Shown: positions 1-10,895, numbered from the stretch's first letter. The stretch is DNA of 64,000 nucleotides from Lunularia cruciata (GCA_948567375.1 OX419757.1:42284001-42348000), one strand, 5' to 3'. A program made the numbers and translations. The notes: generated from the sequence alone by a model not told the origin.

Positions 1-160
1 TGGTTGTGAGCCTTGAGTGGTAGTAAAAAAGATTCATGAAGCATTCTCATGGGTGTAGCCACATATAAAGATGAACCACGTACTTCTATGTAATGTGTGA
101 ATCTGCTAGTTGTATACATGGTGTAAAGATGATGTTATAATGCTCATCAGTTTCTCAACA
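1..160 (+). repeat. 3' part of the copia 5' LTR
   Basis: This stretch aligns with about 12775-12937, sharing blocks such as GAGCCTTGAGTGGTAG and GAAGCATTCTCATGG. It ends in CTCAACA, the CA end expected of an LTR. The rest of this LTR lies before the window. Differences from the 3' LTR are numerous, which points to an old insertion. Confidence 0.8.
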
Positions 161-178
161 ATTGCTATCAGAGTGAAT
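161..178 (+). other. Copia primer-binding site (initiator tRNA-Met-like)
   Basis: Directly after the LTR end the sequence reads TTGCTATCAGAG, close to TGGTATCAGAG, the site complementary to the 3' end of plant initiator tRNA-Met that most plant copia elements use. The match is imperfect. Position and similarity together support the call. Confidence 0.6.
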
Positions 179-744
179 AATAAGAGACAAGAGTATTGCG
201 CACTTAGGTTTACATCAAAGGAGTAATCAATGCAATTCAAAGCTTCTTATTCTTATTTATTATGAAGACATGAGTCTATGGAGCAAAGAAACAATTTGAA
301 GTTGATTGAAACACTATACATTCAATCCATTACGTGGAGTCATCCATTGAATGAAATTTCCACCAAATCAACCAAGCATGAAGATATCAATTCAAGAAGA
401 TTTCTATGATTTTTGAAGGCTATGGAGGTTTAGCCAAACCTGAGGTTGTTTTGGAGTCATTGCGGTTTATATGAGAGGCAATAGGAGAGGTTCTTAGGCT
501 TAGTAGAGAGATCACAATGAGCTCATCATTTTGAGACCTAGGGATGAGGGAGCAACAAATTTCTTTTTTGCTATTGATGGTTTTGTCAGCAGTGGTTAAA
601 TTTCTTAACATTAGAATTGATGGTCATTATTTTCCAAGGAGACCATGCGGGAGTATTGAGGGATATTGGCAAGAGACAAACAACAAAAAGGTGAATGTGT
701 GCTAACTCCCTCTCCCCTCTCCCCAAGATTCCCTAAAGGGGTCA
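179..744 (+). other. Copia leader, no recognisable coding sequence
   Basis: This is untranslated leader between the primer site and the captured NOT2 fragment. Short open frames on both strands here match nothing I know. Its right end may still contain badly decayed NOT2 sequence. Confidence 0.4.
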
Positions 745-903
745 TAAATAGGGGAGTTTCTTTGTGTGAATCCAAGGTTTTTAACCCCTATCATTTGGCA
801 TTGTTTAGAATATATAAAATAAGGTATCTTGCTAGAACTTGGAAAAAAACCCAATTGCAAATTAGGAGCATGTTAGACATAACATTATGTGGTGTAAATT
901 AAG
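745..903 (-). pseudogene. Captured CNOT2/NOT2 (VIP2) fragment, distal part
   Basis: Read on the minus strand from the gypsy junction, one frame gives FSKF, then DTLFYIF, a stop, and TMPND (790-828), followed by a weak RG-W-H-K pattern. NOT2 proteins have a similar series, around LFYIFYSMPKDE, in their C-terminal domain just after the block found at 6393-7090. The two parts become contiguous when the gypsy element and one TTAAG copy are removed, which supports a single captured gene fragment split by that insertion. It carries stops and shifts and is not functional. This half is the weaker match. Confidence 0.55.
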
Positions 904-1316
904 TGTAAGCGACCAAGACCAAGGAGAGAAATAAGAGAATGGAAGCTCACATTGGGATCCTTGAATGAGAGAAAACTCTGAATGCCTAACATGAGCTTTG
1001 GTTCTTGTATTTATAGGGTTCATACAAGGCTCTTGAGAAGCTTCATTGAGCCACTTTCTTGGGGTGCAAGTCAAGTTAATTGGGAAGCTTCTCAAGAAGT
1101 TTCCTTCTAGAATTTGCTTACTTGCCATGCAAGCTAAGCTAGTTGGAACCTTCTAGAAGCTTCTTTCTAGAAGTTACTTACTTGAGGTGCAAGCTAAGCT
1201 AGCCGGGAAACTTCCCAAGAAGCTTCCTAGATACTTCCAAAATATTCTAAGCTAATTCGTCTTATTTGTTACTTTGTTAGCCCTAGTAATTTGTTGCTAA
1301 ACTCTATATTGTTACA
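904..1316 (-). repeat. Gypsy LTR (3' LTR in element orientation)
   Basis: This 413-bp LTR matches 5976-6387. It contains several short inverted motifs of the form AGAAGCTTC, which would make it hairpin-prone. The purine tract expected upstream of a 3' LTR is present on the minus strand at about 1317-1330 (GTGGGGGAA). Confidence 0.9.
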
Positions 1317-1481
1317 TATTCCCCCACAGCTAGTTGGTGATATCCTCGTTGTCAATGAAGCTTCAAACAAATTCTGGAGGTGAGAAAAAGGTTCCCATGT
1401 AGCATCATGAAGGAGATATCCTTTACAAAGGACCTTGTACTTTGTATGATGTCGACGGCCTCGATGAATATGGAAACGCAC
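1269..1481 (-). pseudogene. Gypsy integrase C-terminal chromodomain remnant
   Basis: The minus-strand frame contains YKVLCKGYLLHDATWEP, matching the chromodomain core pattern Y-x-V-K-W-K-G-Y-x6-T-W-E-P, but with Cys where the usual Trp stands (LCKGY for VKWKGY). In chromoviruses this domain follows the integrase and is thought to steer insertion to particular chromatin. The frame runs on into LTR sequence. Frames on either side are disrupted. Confidence 0.75.
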
Positions 1482-2010
1482 AAGGATATGATCAACTTTG
1501 TACTACTCATGATCATTGATAAGGACAAGAAGAGGGGGAGGTTAAACTTGAGAGGAAAAGGAAGAGGGGTTAGGAACAAAGGGTTTCAACTTGGAAACAT
1601 GAAAGACATGATGGATACGCATATGATAAGGCAAGGCAAGTCGATAAGCAACAAGAGAGACAATTTTGGGTGACATCAAAGGGTCCTATCCAATTAGGTG
1701 CAAGTTACAAACTTGGGTATCAAGTAGGAGAGGGAGGTTACTAGAGGATAGCATGACTTTATCACTAACCTCAAAGGTAAGCTCACGATGATGGTGGTCC
1801 ACATATTGTTTTTGACAATTTTGAGCAACAAGGAGGTGAGATTTGGTTTCTTGGAGAGATTGGGATATCATGGTTAAGAATGTTGAAGTATGAGGAACCT
1901 AAGATGGAGGGGAGCAAGAAGAGAATCAGGAACAACCAGATTTGGGCTAAAATTGAGAAAGAAAGGAGAAAATCTAGTGCTTGCCTGTTTGGAATTGTTA
2001 TAGGCAAATT

Positions 2011-2490
2011 CTACAATTGCAAGACATTCATCCCAATTGGTATGGTGTACATTGACGAAGGCATGCAATATATACTCCAATGTACAATTTGCTGTTTGGT
2101 TTGTCTATCAGTTTGAAGATGATAGGCCGTGGAAAAAGCAAGCTTGGTGCCAAGTTTCTGGAAGAGTGCTTGCCAAAACTTCCCAATAAATCTAGGATCA
2201 CAGTTGGAGATGAGTACATGTGGCATGCCATGATGCTTGAAGACATTGTCAAAGTAGATTTGTATTAAGGTTGGAGCATCTATAGTATCACGGGTTGGTG
2301 CTAAGTGGATTTGCTTATTAAGCTTATCCACAAACACCATGATTGTTGTGCGTCCTTGCTTTGTCTTGGGCAAGGATGTGATGAGATCCAAGTTCACATG
2401 CTCCCATTGATTGGATGGAATGGGGAATGGTTGAAGGATTCCACTTGGCTTTTGGTTGCTGGCCTTATTACGTTGGTAGCTCTCACACAA
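2011..2490 (-). pseudogene. Gypsy integrase core remnant
   Basis: The frame opens with CESYQRNK, which belongs to the zinc-binding HHCC region of Ty3 integrases, then has WEHVNLDLITSLPKT and VFVDKLNK of the catalytic core, and an STAYHLQTDRQ stretch matching the usual STAYHPQTDGQ. A further piece with EFAYNNSKQASTRFSPF follows in another frame (1874-2080). Substitutions in conserved positions and the frame breaks show it is inactive. Confidence 0.85.
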
Positions 2491-2619
2491 TCAGACAAAT
2501 TCTCAAACATCTTGCATCATGTTGGGCCACCATCATCGGCATTGGAGGGTACCCAAGGCCTTGTCCACACCCATGTGACCACCTATGGGTACACCATGGG
2601 CTTCTTGAAGGCGCACAAG

Positions 2620-3294
2620 TCAAAGATCACCTTTGGTTGGAATATAGATCCGGTCCTCATGGAATAAATGGCCCTCCTTGATGGAGAAGGTGTTGTACTC
2701 CTTGTCACATGTTTTAAGGTGACCATGTATTATTTGGAAGAAGGGATCTTGTTGTAGAGCTGACTGAAACTCATTTTGGACCTTGGAGTCAATTGACACT
2801 TTTGTAATTGCCGCTATGATGAGAAGAAGAGACTTCAAATCAGGTCATTGTGATAAAGCATCAAGGATGACATGGAACCTACCTGGTTTGTACTCAAGTT
2901 TGATGTCAGAAAATTGGAGTTGTTGCTCCCATTGATGATGGTGACTCTTCATGTGTTTCAAGTGTAAGGTTTGCAACAATAGTATGTGATCAATTTGCAT
3001 GATCACTTGTTTTCCCAACAGGTAATGCCTCCATACCTTGGTGGTATATACCATTGCAATTTGTTCTTGATCTTGAGTAGAGTAGTTTCTTTCATCCATA
3101 TTGAGTCAGCAAGACATAAAGGTAGTGGGATGTAGTCCATCTAGGAATTCTTGTTGCAACACAACTCCAATTGCAAAGTTAGGAGCGTCAAATTCAACCA
3201 CATTGGGTACCTGAGGATCATATGGTTGAAGAATGGGCCTTGAAGACACATATGTTTCAACTTTTGGAATCCTTCTATGTGCTTGGTGGTCCAC
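2620..3294 (-). pseudogene. Gypsy RNase H and connection-domain remnants
   Basis: Three minus-strand pieces cover this region. 3106-3294 carries VVEFDAPNFAIGVVLQQE, the start of a Ty3-type RNase H (normally a DAS motif). 2845-3099 carries NYSTQDQEQIAMVYTTKVWRHYLLG, its centre, and SHHHQWEQQLQFSDIKLEYK. 2620-2838 covers the linker to integrase. They sit in order between reverse transcriptase and integrase, as in all Ty3/gypsy pol genes, but in different frames. Confidence 0.8.
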
Positions 3295-3321
3295 TAGAAG
3301 CTCACGTCCTTCCCCAAGTGA

Positions 3322-4126
3322 TCAGTCAATGGTGCAGCTACATGAGATAATAATGGATAAACCGTTGGTAAAAATTGGCCATCCATTAAATACTCGTAAC
3401 TCTATAGCATCCTTTGGAGTATGCCAATCAGTAATGGCCTTGATTTTCTCCTCTTCCATCTTGATCCCCTCCGATGAGATCTTGTGCCCCAAGAAGGTAA
3501 CTTCCTCTTGCCAAAAGGCACACTTTGACTTCTTACAATAAAATTTCCATTGTCGTAGTTGTCTTAGTACTTCTTGCACATGATTCACGTGTTTTGCCTT
3601 TGTCTTGCTATAAATTAAGATATCATCCAAGAACACCATCATGTATTGATCCAATATTCTATCTAACACCCTATGCATCTGATCTATGAAGACTATTGGA
3701 GTATTAGTGAGCTCAAAAGGTAGAACTCTCCACTCAAAATGCCCATACTTTGTGCAAAAAAGCCATCTTTTGCACATCCTCCTTATCAATGAAGATTTGC
3801 CAATAGCCGTTGCAAAGATCCAGCTTGGAAAATTATAGTGCTCCACTCAATTGATCAAGCAAGTCATCAATCTGAGGCAAAGGATATGCATTCTTTGTTG
3901 TTTGCTTATTGAACCCATGATAATCAATACAGAAATAAAATCCTCCATCCTTCTTTGGAACAAATAGTACCAATGCTCCCCAAGGAGAGGTACTATGTCG
4001 TATGAATTCCTTCTCCAACAACTCTATAAGTGTTGTTTGCAACTCCTCCAACTCCTTTGGTGAGAGCCTATAGATTGGTGTACTCATTGGAGTACTCCCT
4101 AGCAATAACTCAATCTTGAAGTGCAT
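3322..4126 (-). pseudogene. Gypsy reverse transcriptase remnant
   Basis: Two overlapping minus-strand frames (3833-4126 and 3322-3846) together give a Ty3-type [15 protein letters not shown], then [16 protein letters not shown], then [20 protein letters not shown] (RT core), then VFLDDILIYS with the catalytic LDD motif intact, then FLGHKISSEGI. The join at about 3840 needs a frame change. Length and motif order are normal for the family. Confidence 0.9.
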
Positions 4127-4571
4127 ACCACGATTGGAGTGTAATCCCTATGGAAAATCATCTGAAAACACGTCTGCAAACTCCTAAACTATTTGATCAA
4201 CCCTTGCTTGATGAGGCTCTTGACTCTCCTCAGATTATCCTTGTGCAATTGGTATGGCTACCTTCTTGACAAACTTCCCATCCTTGGGCTGACTATTCTT
4301 AGGTGCCTTACTCGAAGGTGCTAGACAACCTAATCAGAAATTCTACCTTGATGTTGTACTTGAATTTGTCGTTGGGTCCAATCAAATTAAACCTTATGAC
4401 TTTCAAGACAAGGTAGTCCTAAAATGACATCATAGTATAGTGGTGCCACTACAAACCTCATACACTCCAAATACTCTTTCCCAATCTTAAAAGTAACAAG
4501 ATATGAGGTACAGAATGTAGAATCCTTTCTACCATTTGCCATCATCAAGTCTACTTACAATCATTGGCTTG

Positions 4572-4639
4572 ATAGGAATACTCATTTATATATTAAAAAA
4601 AAATTCAAATTTTTTTAATATATAAATGAGTATTCCTAT
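4572..4639. repeat. Perfect 30-bp inverted repeat with 8-bp spacer
   Basis: The left arm (4572-4601) begins ATAGGAATACTCATTT, and the right arm (4610-4639) is its exact reverse complement, ending AAATGAGTATTCCTAT; the 8 bases between are AATTCAAA. Such a palindrome can form a cruciform in DNA or a hairpin in RNA. It sits between RT and the gag zinc knuckle of the gypsy element, in a part with no readable frame. It may be a local inverted duplication or a tiny foldback insertion. Confidence 0.9.
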
Positions 4640-4805
4640 GCTATTTTCATTCCTTTGATACTTGCATAAACATTCAATTCTTTGAATTTCCAAAATCAAC
4701 CAAATTATACAACCCCAATTAGATATCATACCTTGCAAGTGAAGCAAACTTCCATAAGTTGAGCCTTCAATCCCATTGGAACTAATCAAGCTCCTAGTGG
4801 GTGGC

Positions 4806-5295
4806 TCAAAATCTCCTACTAGAATTCCTCATTTCCCTGATTATTCTGTTCCACAAACTCCATTTGGGTGACTTTTCAAGGTCACTCATTCCTAAGTGGA
4901 CATTCAACAATGTAATGTCCAACTTGGCAACAATAAAAACAATCTCCATTTTGTCATAATCTTTCTCTATCTTTTGTACCAAGTGGTCTCCATTGAATAG
5001 CATCAATCTCTGGTGTTGGTTCTTCCACCCGTGTGTAGTGTATTGGTAAGCTTTGCGTAGGTTGAGGTCGAAACCAAGTTGTCACAACTAAGGAATCGAA
5101 GCGCTCAGCCAATTACATGGCTTCTTCTATGTTTTGTGGTTCCCGTATGGTCACCTCCAATTTGAATTGTGACTTTAATCCGTGCACAAATTGATGTAGA
5201 ACTTCACCTTCTTGTATACCTAGAATTTGCATGATGATGTTCTGAAATTGTGTGATGTAGCTACTAAAAGAGCCAATTTGCTTCAACTCCGCCAA
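4806..5295 (-). pseudogene. Gypsy gag remnant with zinc knuckle
   Basis: The frame at 5113-5295 reads like the retrotransposon gag domain (YITQFQNIIMQILGI, then HQFVHGLKSQFKLEV, resembling the FV-GL-P pattern of plant gag). Further on, at about 4900-4955, one minus-strand frame gives CFYCCQVGHYIVEC, a C-x2-C-x4-H-x4-C knuckle that binds nucleic acid in gag proteins. The parts are in different frames, so no functional protein is expected. Confidence 0.75.
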
Positions 5296-5975
5296 TTTAT
5301 CTCATGCGGTTTGGGTAGCATTTATAGTTTGAAATAGACCAAGTATTGCATTCTTGAATTTAGCCCATGTCAAAATTGGTGTAACAATTTGTTGTTCAGC
5401 TTGCTCTACTCAAAATTTCCACCAAAGTTTTGCCACACCATGCAATTAGCTAGAAGCCAAGAGAATCTATTTTTGTTCATCTTGAAGATTGGTGGCTTTA
5501 AAGTAACATTTGCAATCAAACACAAAATTCTCCACTATGCCCAAAAAATTCTTACCTTCAAACACCTTGGGTTTTGGAAATCAAATGCAATCTTCTTTAT
5601 CTTGAATTGGTGCGGTCTCTATATGTTCTCATTGTTACTGTTCTTGTTCATCTAATAATTGAGTAAGGTGCTCAATTTGTTGATGCATCATAAGGATAAC
5701 GTCCAATATTGCCGCCATAACTACTACTCCATCCCACTACTCCTAGTTTATCTAAATGATTAACACATAGATGTAGCACATCCACCATTCTCCATAAGTT
5801 ACAATCGGAAGTATCAAGGGTTCCTTAGACAAGGTGATCATATGCAGAAAATCCTACCCAAAGCATAAGATGATGAATTGTGCGAAGTGATGCTTGGGTA
5901 AAATCCCAATGGTTTGGCGGAAGTGGATTTTGTGGTCCATAAATTCTATCCATCCCATTTTTGCTTTGATATCAA

Positions 5976-6387
5976 TGTAAAAGACCAAGACCAAGGAGAG
6001 AAATAGGAGAATGGAAGCTCACATTGGGATCCTTGAATGAGTGAAAACTCCAAATGCTTAGCATGAGTTTTGGCTCTTGTATTTATAGGGTTCATACAAG
6101 GCTCTTGAGAAGCTTCTCAAGAAGCTTCCTTGAGCCGCTTTCTTGGAATGCAAGCCAAGTTAATTGGGAAGCTTCTCAAGAAGTTTCCTTCTAAAGGTCA
6201 CTTACTTGGCATGCAAGCTTAGCTAGTTAGAACCTTCTAGAAGCTACTTACTTAAGGTGCAAGCTAAGCTAGCCGAGAAGCTTCCCAAGAAGCTTCCTAG
6301 ATACTTCTAGAATATTCTAGGCTAATTTGTCTTATTTGTTACTTTGTTAGCCCTACTAACTTCATCGCTAAACTCCATATTGTTACA
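5976..6387 (-). repeat. Gypsy LTR (5' LTR in element orientation)
   Basis: This 412-bp partner of 904-1316 differs from it by scattered substitutions and small indels. Next to its inner edge, on the minus strand, is TTGATATCAAAGC, a degenerate initiator tRNA-Met primer site. LTR divergence indicates that the insertion is not recent. Confidence 0.9.
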
Positions 6388-6392
6388 TTAAG

Positions 6393-7090
6393 GTTCCACT
6401 CTAATTGGCATGTTTGCCCATGAAGATGCAAAATTTGTATACAAGTTCTCTTGGGAGTTGAGATTAAGTCATAAGGTTGTAAGATCCATTCCCAAAGCAA
6501 GAGTTGTCAGGTGAAGATTGCTCATTGTCATTACACTTAGCAAATATAGCAGTCCAAACTGATCAAGAGCATCTTGGTTTCCCTTACCAAACTTCCCAAC
6601 AATGTTTCTAGATGACTGACCAACTACAACAAGTTGTTGTTGATATGCCCCTAATGTGTTGAATTGCAATTGTTGTTGTTGTTGATATTGATGAACAAAC
6701 TAATCATAAGACTCCATATTTATAGCCACCCCCAAAGACCCTCTTGACCCCAATGATTGTGTTGCCTTAGAAGCAGGTGGTCCAATAGCCTAAGTTGTGG
6801 CATGTAAGCACGGAAGGTTTGTAGAACTAGCTCTTGATAATGATCTTGTAGAGAGGTTGGTTGATACTCCAGTTCCTTGTTGCTGTCAGTGTGGAACATA
6901 TGAGCCTCCTAGCAAAAAACCAGCTGATCTTCCTATAGTGAAGTGTTGAGATTGAATTGCTGCCAGCACATTTTTGTGTGGTTGTTCCTTGTAATGTATT
7001 TCAGATGTCAAATTAGTGCTCCTACCTACATGATCTTGTAGCACTCCCCCTAAAGTTTGTTGAGTAATCAACCGTGGGAAGTCATTCATG
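6393..7090 (-). pseudogene. Captured CNOT2/NOT2 (VIP2) gene fragment, main part
   Basis: On the minus strand these blocks appear in the order of the CCR4-NOT subunit NOT2 (VIP2 in Arabidopsis): MNDFPRLITQQTLGG; SEIHYKEQPHKN; SQHFTIGRSAGFLLGGSY; a Gln-rich stretch with VHQYQQQQQ; then ALDQFGLLYLLSVMTMSN, LALGMDLTTL and NLYTNFASSWAN. The family has near-identical counterparts in this order. Spacing is close to a cDNA with about 50 residues missing, and I see no introns between blocks, so a spliced origin is likely. It lies antisense in the copia leader and is broken by stops. It could produce antisense RNA to the parental NOT2 gene, but nothing shows that. Confidence 0.85.
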
Positions 7091-7500
7091 TAAAGGCAAG
7101 TCCATCATTTGTACCTCTTTTACCTCCATCATTCCCTAGACCTAAGCTACCAAGTTTCCCATTAGCTAAAGGTACTTATATAACTAACTTGGAGATGATG
7201 AGAAATGACTCCAAGCAGTGAGACAGCTTGTGGGGTTGCTCTAATGATTATAGCCAAAAGGTTGCCTGATGGACTATAAGTTGATGAAGATATGTTTACT
7301 CCTTGCTGTAGCATAGAAATGAAAGGCCACCCATGCCCTTGTACACCAATTCCACCAATATTGCTAAGAGGGTTTGGTGTGAATCCAAGGTTTAGACCTC
7401 CCTTGAATTCAGTTCATAACATTTGATTCTGGACTTGGAGTGAATGATTTTTTTACTGCTTGGAAGCTTATCTTCAGAGCTACACGTTGATGCAAATAGT
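7091..7500 (-). pseudogene. Possible upstream extension of the captured NOT2 fragment
   Basis: Continuing the minus strand upstream of the NDFPRL block gives Gly/Ser/Asn-rich segments such as ANGKLGSLGLGNDGG and LGFTPNPLSNIGGIGVQG. Composition resembles the low-complexity N-terminal half of NOT2 proteins, but this half is poorly conserved, so the assignment rests mostly on position. Confidence 0.4.
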
Positions 7501-7548
7501 TGGCGATTTTGAGTACTTGAAGAAGCTGCTATAAAAAAATTCCATATT

Positions 7549-8520
7549 TTGATCCACTCCCTTGAGTATTGTAGTTTTAAGGTGGATGGTTTAGGGCCTC
7601 AAGAGGAGTCTCTAAGTGTAGCAACAACCTCAATAGTACTTATGGAGCATAAGAAAGTCAATACGGGTACTTTGAAGCTTGGTGGACCCAAGTTTGATGT
7701 GGCAAAGTTTGATGGCCACATGGACTACTTGCTATGGGAACAGCAAGGGAAAGGAATGTTGAGGGCAACAAGTTTGGGTAACTCTTGAGGGAGAAACTTG
7801 AGGATGTGAGACAAAGTGATTGGGATGATATGCAAGAGCAACCAATGAATACTATTTTGCTTCACCTTCAGCCCCATGTGATCAAGCAAGTGAGGGAGCA
7901 TTCAGATTATACCTTTTTGTTTGATGCACTTCAAGTCAAGTTTCATCTGGATAAATTGTCAAACAGATTGTACACTAATCTTAGACTAATCACATTCAAG
8001 ATGAATAAGGTACTAGTATTAGAGACCATGTGGATGCATTTTTTGACCTAGTGGTGGACTTGATAAACTAGGGAGAGGACCTAAATGAGGAGCAGAAGGC
8101 ACTGCACTTGTTGGGCTCCTTGCCACCATTTTATCATCACTTTCACGAGTTTTGTTGCTCTATGAGAAGAAGACTATTGTCTTTGAAGAGGTGATAACAA
8201 CTCTACTTACAAATGACTTGCAACATAAACTTGTTGCAACCTTGGTGCCATCTTCTACTCTGGGCAATGCTTTGGATGTCCAGCATGTGAGACCTTAGTG
8301 GAGGACTAATGATGGTGATAAGGAGAAAAGCAAGGCTATGTCTAAGTCTAGAGGCAAGTCCAAGAAGAGGAAACAAGTGACTTGTTGGGGATGTGGCAAG
8401 GTAGGCCATGTGAAGGAGTGTAAGATTAAGGGAAAAGGAAAGGTAGATGAAGGCTCTTTAGCAAACATAGTTTATGCTTATGAGGATACTGATCTGTTGG
8501 ATGATCAATATGATTTGTGA
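7549..8520 (+). pseudogene. Copia gag remnant with CCHC zinc knuckle
   Basis: Frames at 7549-7788 and 7785-8051 give KFDGHMDYLLWEQQ and REKLEDVRQSDWDDMQEQ, followed by LHLQPHVIKQVREH: the copia gag pattern in which a conserved Trp region precedes the UBN2-type domain. A third frame (8338-8520) has CWGCGKVGHVKEC, a perfect C-x2-C-x4-H-x4-C knuckle in a Lys-rich context. Frame changes and stops between pieces (for example the end of the first frame at 7788) make it a pseudogene. Confidence 0.85.
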
Positions 8521-9850
8521 TGTTGTGGGTATGCACTTTGTGCTTCATCTCCTAGTAGGAATGATGAGTAGATTCTAGATTGTGCTTGCTTGTACCATAT
8601 ATTCTATATCAAGGAGTTCTTCCATACACTTTCATCATTGAACAATTCTATTTTGATGTGGAATGATCAACCTTGTCGGATTAAGAGTATCAGATTTGTA
8701 AGGATTCAAATGTCTGACAGAGTTGTGCGTAAGTTGAATGATGTTTGGTTCATACTTGACACAAAGAAGAAACTGATTTCCCTTGGAGTATTACATGCCA
8801 AAAGTCATCAATGGAGTGATGGTGATGGGGTACTTCAAGTCACTTCAAATGGTAAGGTTATCTTGCAAGGTAACTTTTGAAAGAGTCTATTTGTATTGGA
8901 GTGCACTACAATGGAGAAGCCAATGTAAGTAGGTCTCAAGATGAGATGAATACTATGTGGCATTCAAAGCTAGGTCATTTGAGTGAGAAGGGTTTGGTTG
9001 TCTTGAGAAGGAATGACTTGCTATCTAGCTTGAAGACTATGAAGCTAGATTTTTGTGAGCATTGCATCTTTGGAAAATAGAACTGATCTGTTTTGGAGTG
9101 GGGACCCATAGTTCCAAGGGTCTACTTGAGTATGTAAAAAGTGATGTGTGGAGACTAGCCTCTACACTCTCACACTCAAGAAAATTTAACTATGTGATAT
9201 TTATTGATGATTACTCAAGGTTTATGTGGATTTATTTCATGCACCACAAGTCTGATGTCTTTGCCACTTTCAAGAAGTGGAAGGCCCAAGTTGAGACTCA
9301 AAATGGGGAGAAGGTGTGTTTTTTGAGATCAGATAATGGTAGGGAGTATGTCTTTAGAAATTTTGAGGTGTATTGCATAGAACAAGGGATAACTTGCCAC
9401 TTTACCATGATTTACACTTTGTAGTAGAATGGTGTTGCTGAGCAGCTCAATGGGACATTTTTGGAGCATGCATAGAGTATGTTGAGCAAATCAAAATTGC
9501 CACATGAGTTTTGGGCAGAATTTGTCAACAAGGCAGCATATGTGGTAAATATTTCTACATCTAGTACAATCAACTTCAAGGCGCCATATGAGTTGAGGCA
9601 TGAGTGACCAGCTGATTATGATAGATTGAAGATATTTGGTTGTGATGCATATTCACTCACACCTCAAGAGAATAGGTCCAATTTGAATGCTAAGTCAAAG
9701 AAATGTGTTTTTCTTAGCTATCAAAGTGGATTCAAGGCTGATAGGCTATAGGATCCAATAGCATGTAAGGTTGTTGTCAGTAGGGATGTATTCTTTAAGA
9801 AATCCAAATCATTTAAGGAGGGAGAGAATGCCCAAGATCCCTACACTGAA
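8521..9850 (+). pseudogene. Copia protease and integrase remnant
   Basis: A decayed protease start (ILDCACLYH for the usual WILDSGCSxH) lies at about 8573. The pre-integrase domain follows (MWHSKLGHLSEKG, then CEHCIFGK), then the integrase core: VKSDVW (first Asp), FIDDYSRFMWIYF, RSDNGREY (second Asp), and NGVAEQLN (Glu). Several stops are TAG or TGA where the family has CAG or CGA; two adjacent TAGs at about 9422 replace the usual Gln-Gln before NGVAE. Downstream, KIFGCDAYS and KKCVFLSY belong to the end of the integrase region. Confidence 0.85.
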
Positions 9851-10199
9851 AAAGGTAAGTCTTCTACCCTAGTTCTAGTTGAGGGGAAGATTGATCACTT
9901 AAGTGATGCGGAAGAAAGAAGTGCTCCTACAGCGGAGCAAGTTCTTGAGGAGCAAGAGCAAGTGGAGCAAGTAGTTGTTGGTGAGTAACAATATATGCTA
10001 GGTTAGCCTTACATTGGACCTACACATGGAGATCAAGCAAAGAGTTCATCAAGGAGGTCATCAAGGCATGCTTATCTAGCTCCAAATAGATATGGTACAT
10101 GGACCAATTCAACTAAGTTATTGGATGATGACTTGACTTTTGGAGATGATACTTATGTTTTGGTCTTAGAAGAATGTGAACCCTTGTCCTAAAAGGAGA

Positions 10200-10895
10200 C
10201 ATGGTCTTCTAGTGTGAAGGATGAGTGGTTTGGTTCTATGAAGACGGATATGGAATCCTTGAGGGATAACAAGACTTGGGAACTAGTTAGGTAACCTCCT
10301 AAGGATCAACAAGTGATAGATTGCATATGGATCTACAAGTTGAAGGAGGTTCCTAAGGAGGGATCTAAGATCTACAAGGCTAGTTTGGTAGCCAAGAGGT
10401 TCACTCAAGACAATGGAGTAGACTACAATGAGGTCTTTTCTCATGTTGCAAAGTATTCCATGATACATCTATTATATATGCTTGTTGCATTATTTGGTCT
10501 TACCTTAGATCAAATGTATGTTGTCATGGTGTTTCTTTATGGCACCTTGGATGAAAGGATCTTCATGACACAACCTGTGGGGTTTGTGAAGAAAGGCCAA
10601 GAGGACAAGGTATGAAAATTGTTGAAGTCCTTGTATGGATTGAAGCAAGCGCCTTGCCAGTGGAACAAGAGGTTTGATATGTTTATGCATGCTTAGAATT
10701 TCAATAGGAGTTTGTTTGATCCTTATGTGTACATAAAGCCAATGAGTAACGAGACCTTTGGTTTTATTATTTTTTGTGCTCTATGTAAATAACATGTTGA
10801 TAGACATGTTGATAGCCACCAAAGATAGATCTGAAGTGAACAAGCTCAAGGCCCTCTTGAGTTTAGAGTTCAAGATGAATGATCTAGGGTTGGCC
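10200..10895 (+). pseudogene. Copia reverse transcriptase, N-terminal part
   Basis: Recognisable RT motifs are CIWIYKLKEV, YKASLVAKRFTQ, then GVDYNEVFSHVAK, then LDQMYVVMVFLYGTLDERIF, and further LKSLYGLKQAPCQW. The catalytic YVDD box at about 10782 reads YVNN (codons AAT AAC in place of GAT GAC), so both catalytic Asp codons have changed. The reading is cut at 10895 by the solo LTR and resumes at 11592. Confidence 0.85.

Larger units (their letters stand above)
904..6387 (-). mobile_element. Ty3/gypsy chromovirus, full-length but degraded
   Basis: Two LTRs (904-1316 and 5976-6387), each with TG at the start and CA at the end, flank a minus-strand interior. The 5-bp target duplication TTAAG is perfect at 899-903 and 6388-6392. 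From 5' to 3' on the minus strand I can see gag with a CCHC knuckle, reverse transcriptase, RNase H, integrase and a C-terminal chromodomain: the Ty3/gypsy order, with the domain that defines chromoviruses. The coding sequence is broken into many frames. The element lies inside the captured NOT2 fragment of the copia element and is therefore younger than that capture. Confidence 0.93.

Noticed and set aside
666-902. Plus-strand 78-codon frame in the copia leader
   Set aside because: It overlaps the antisense NOT2 remnant and has no gag-like or other motif.
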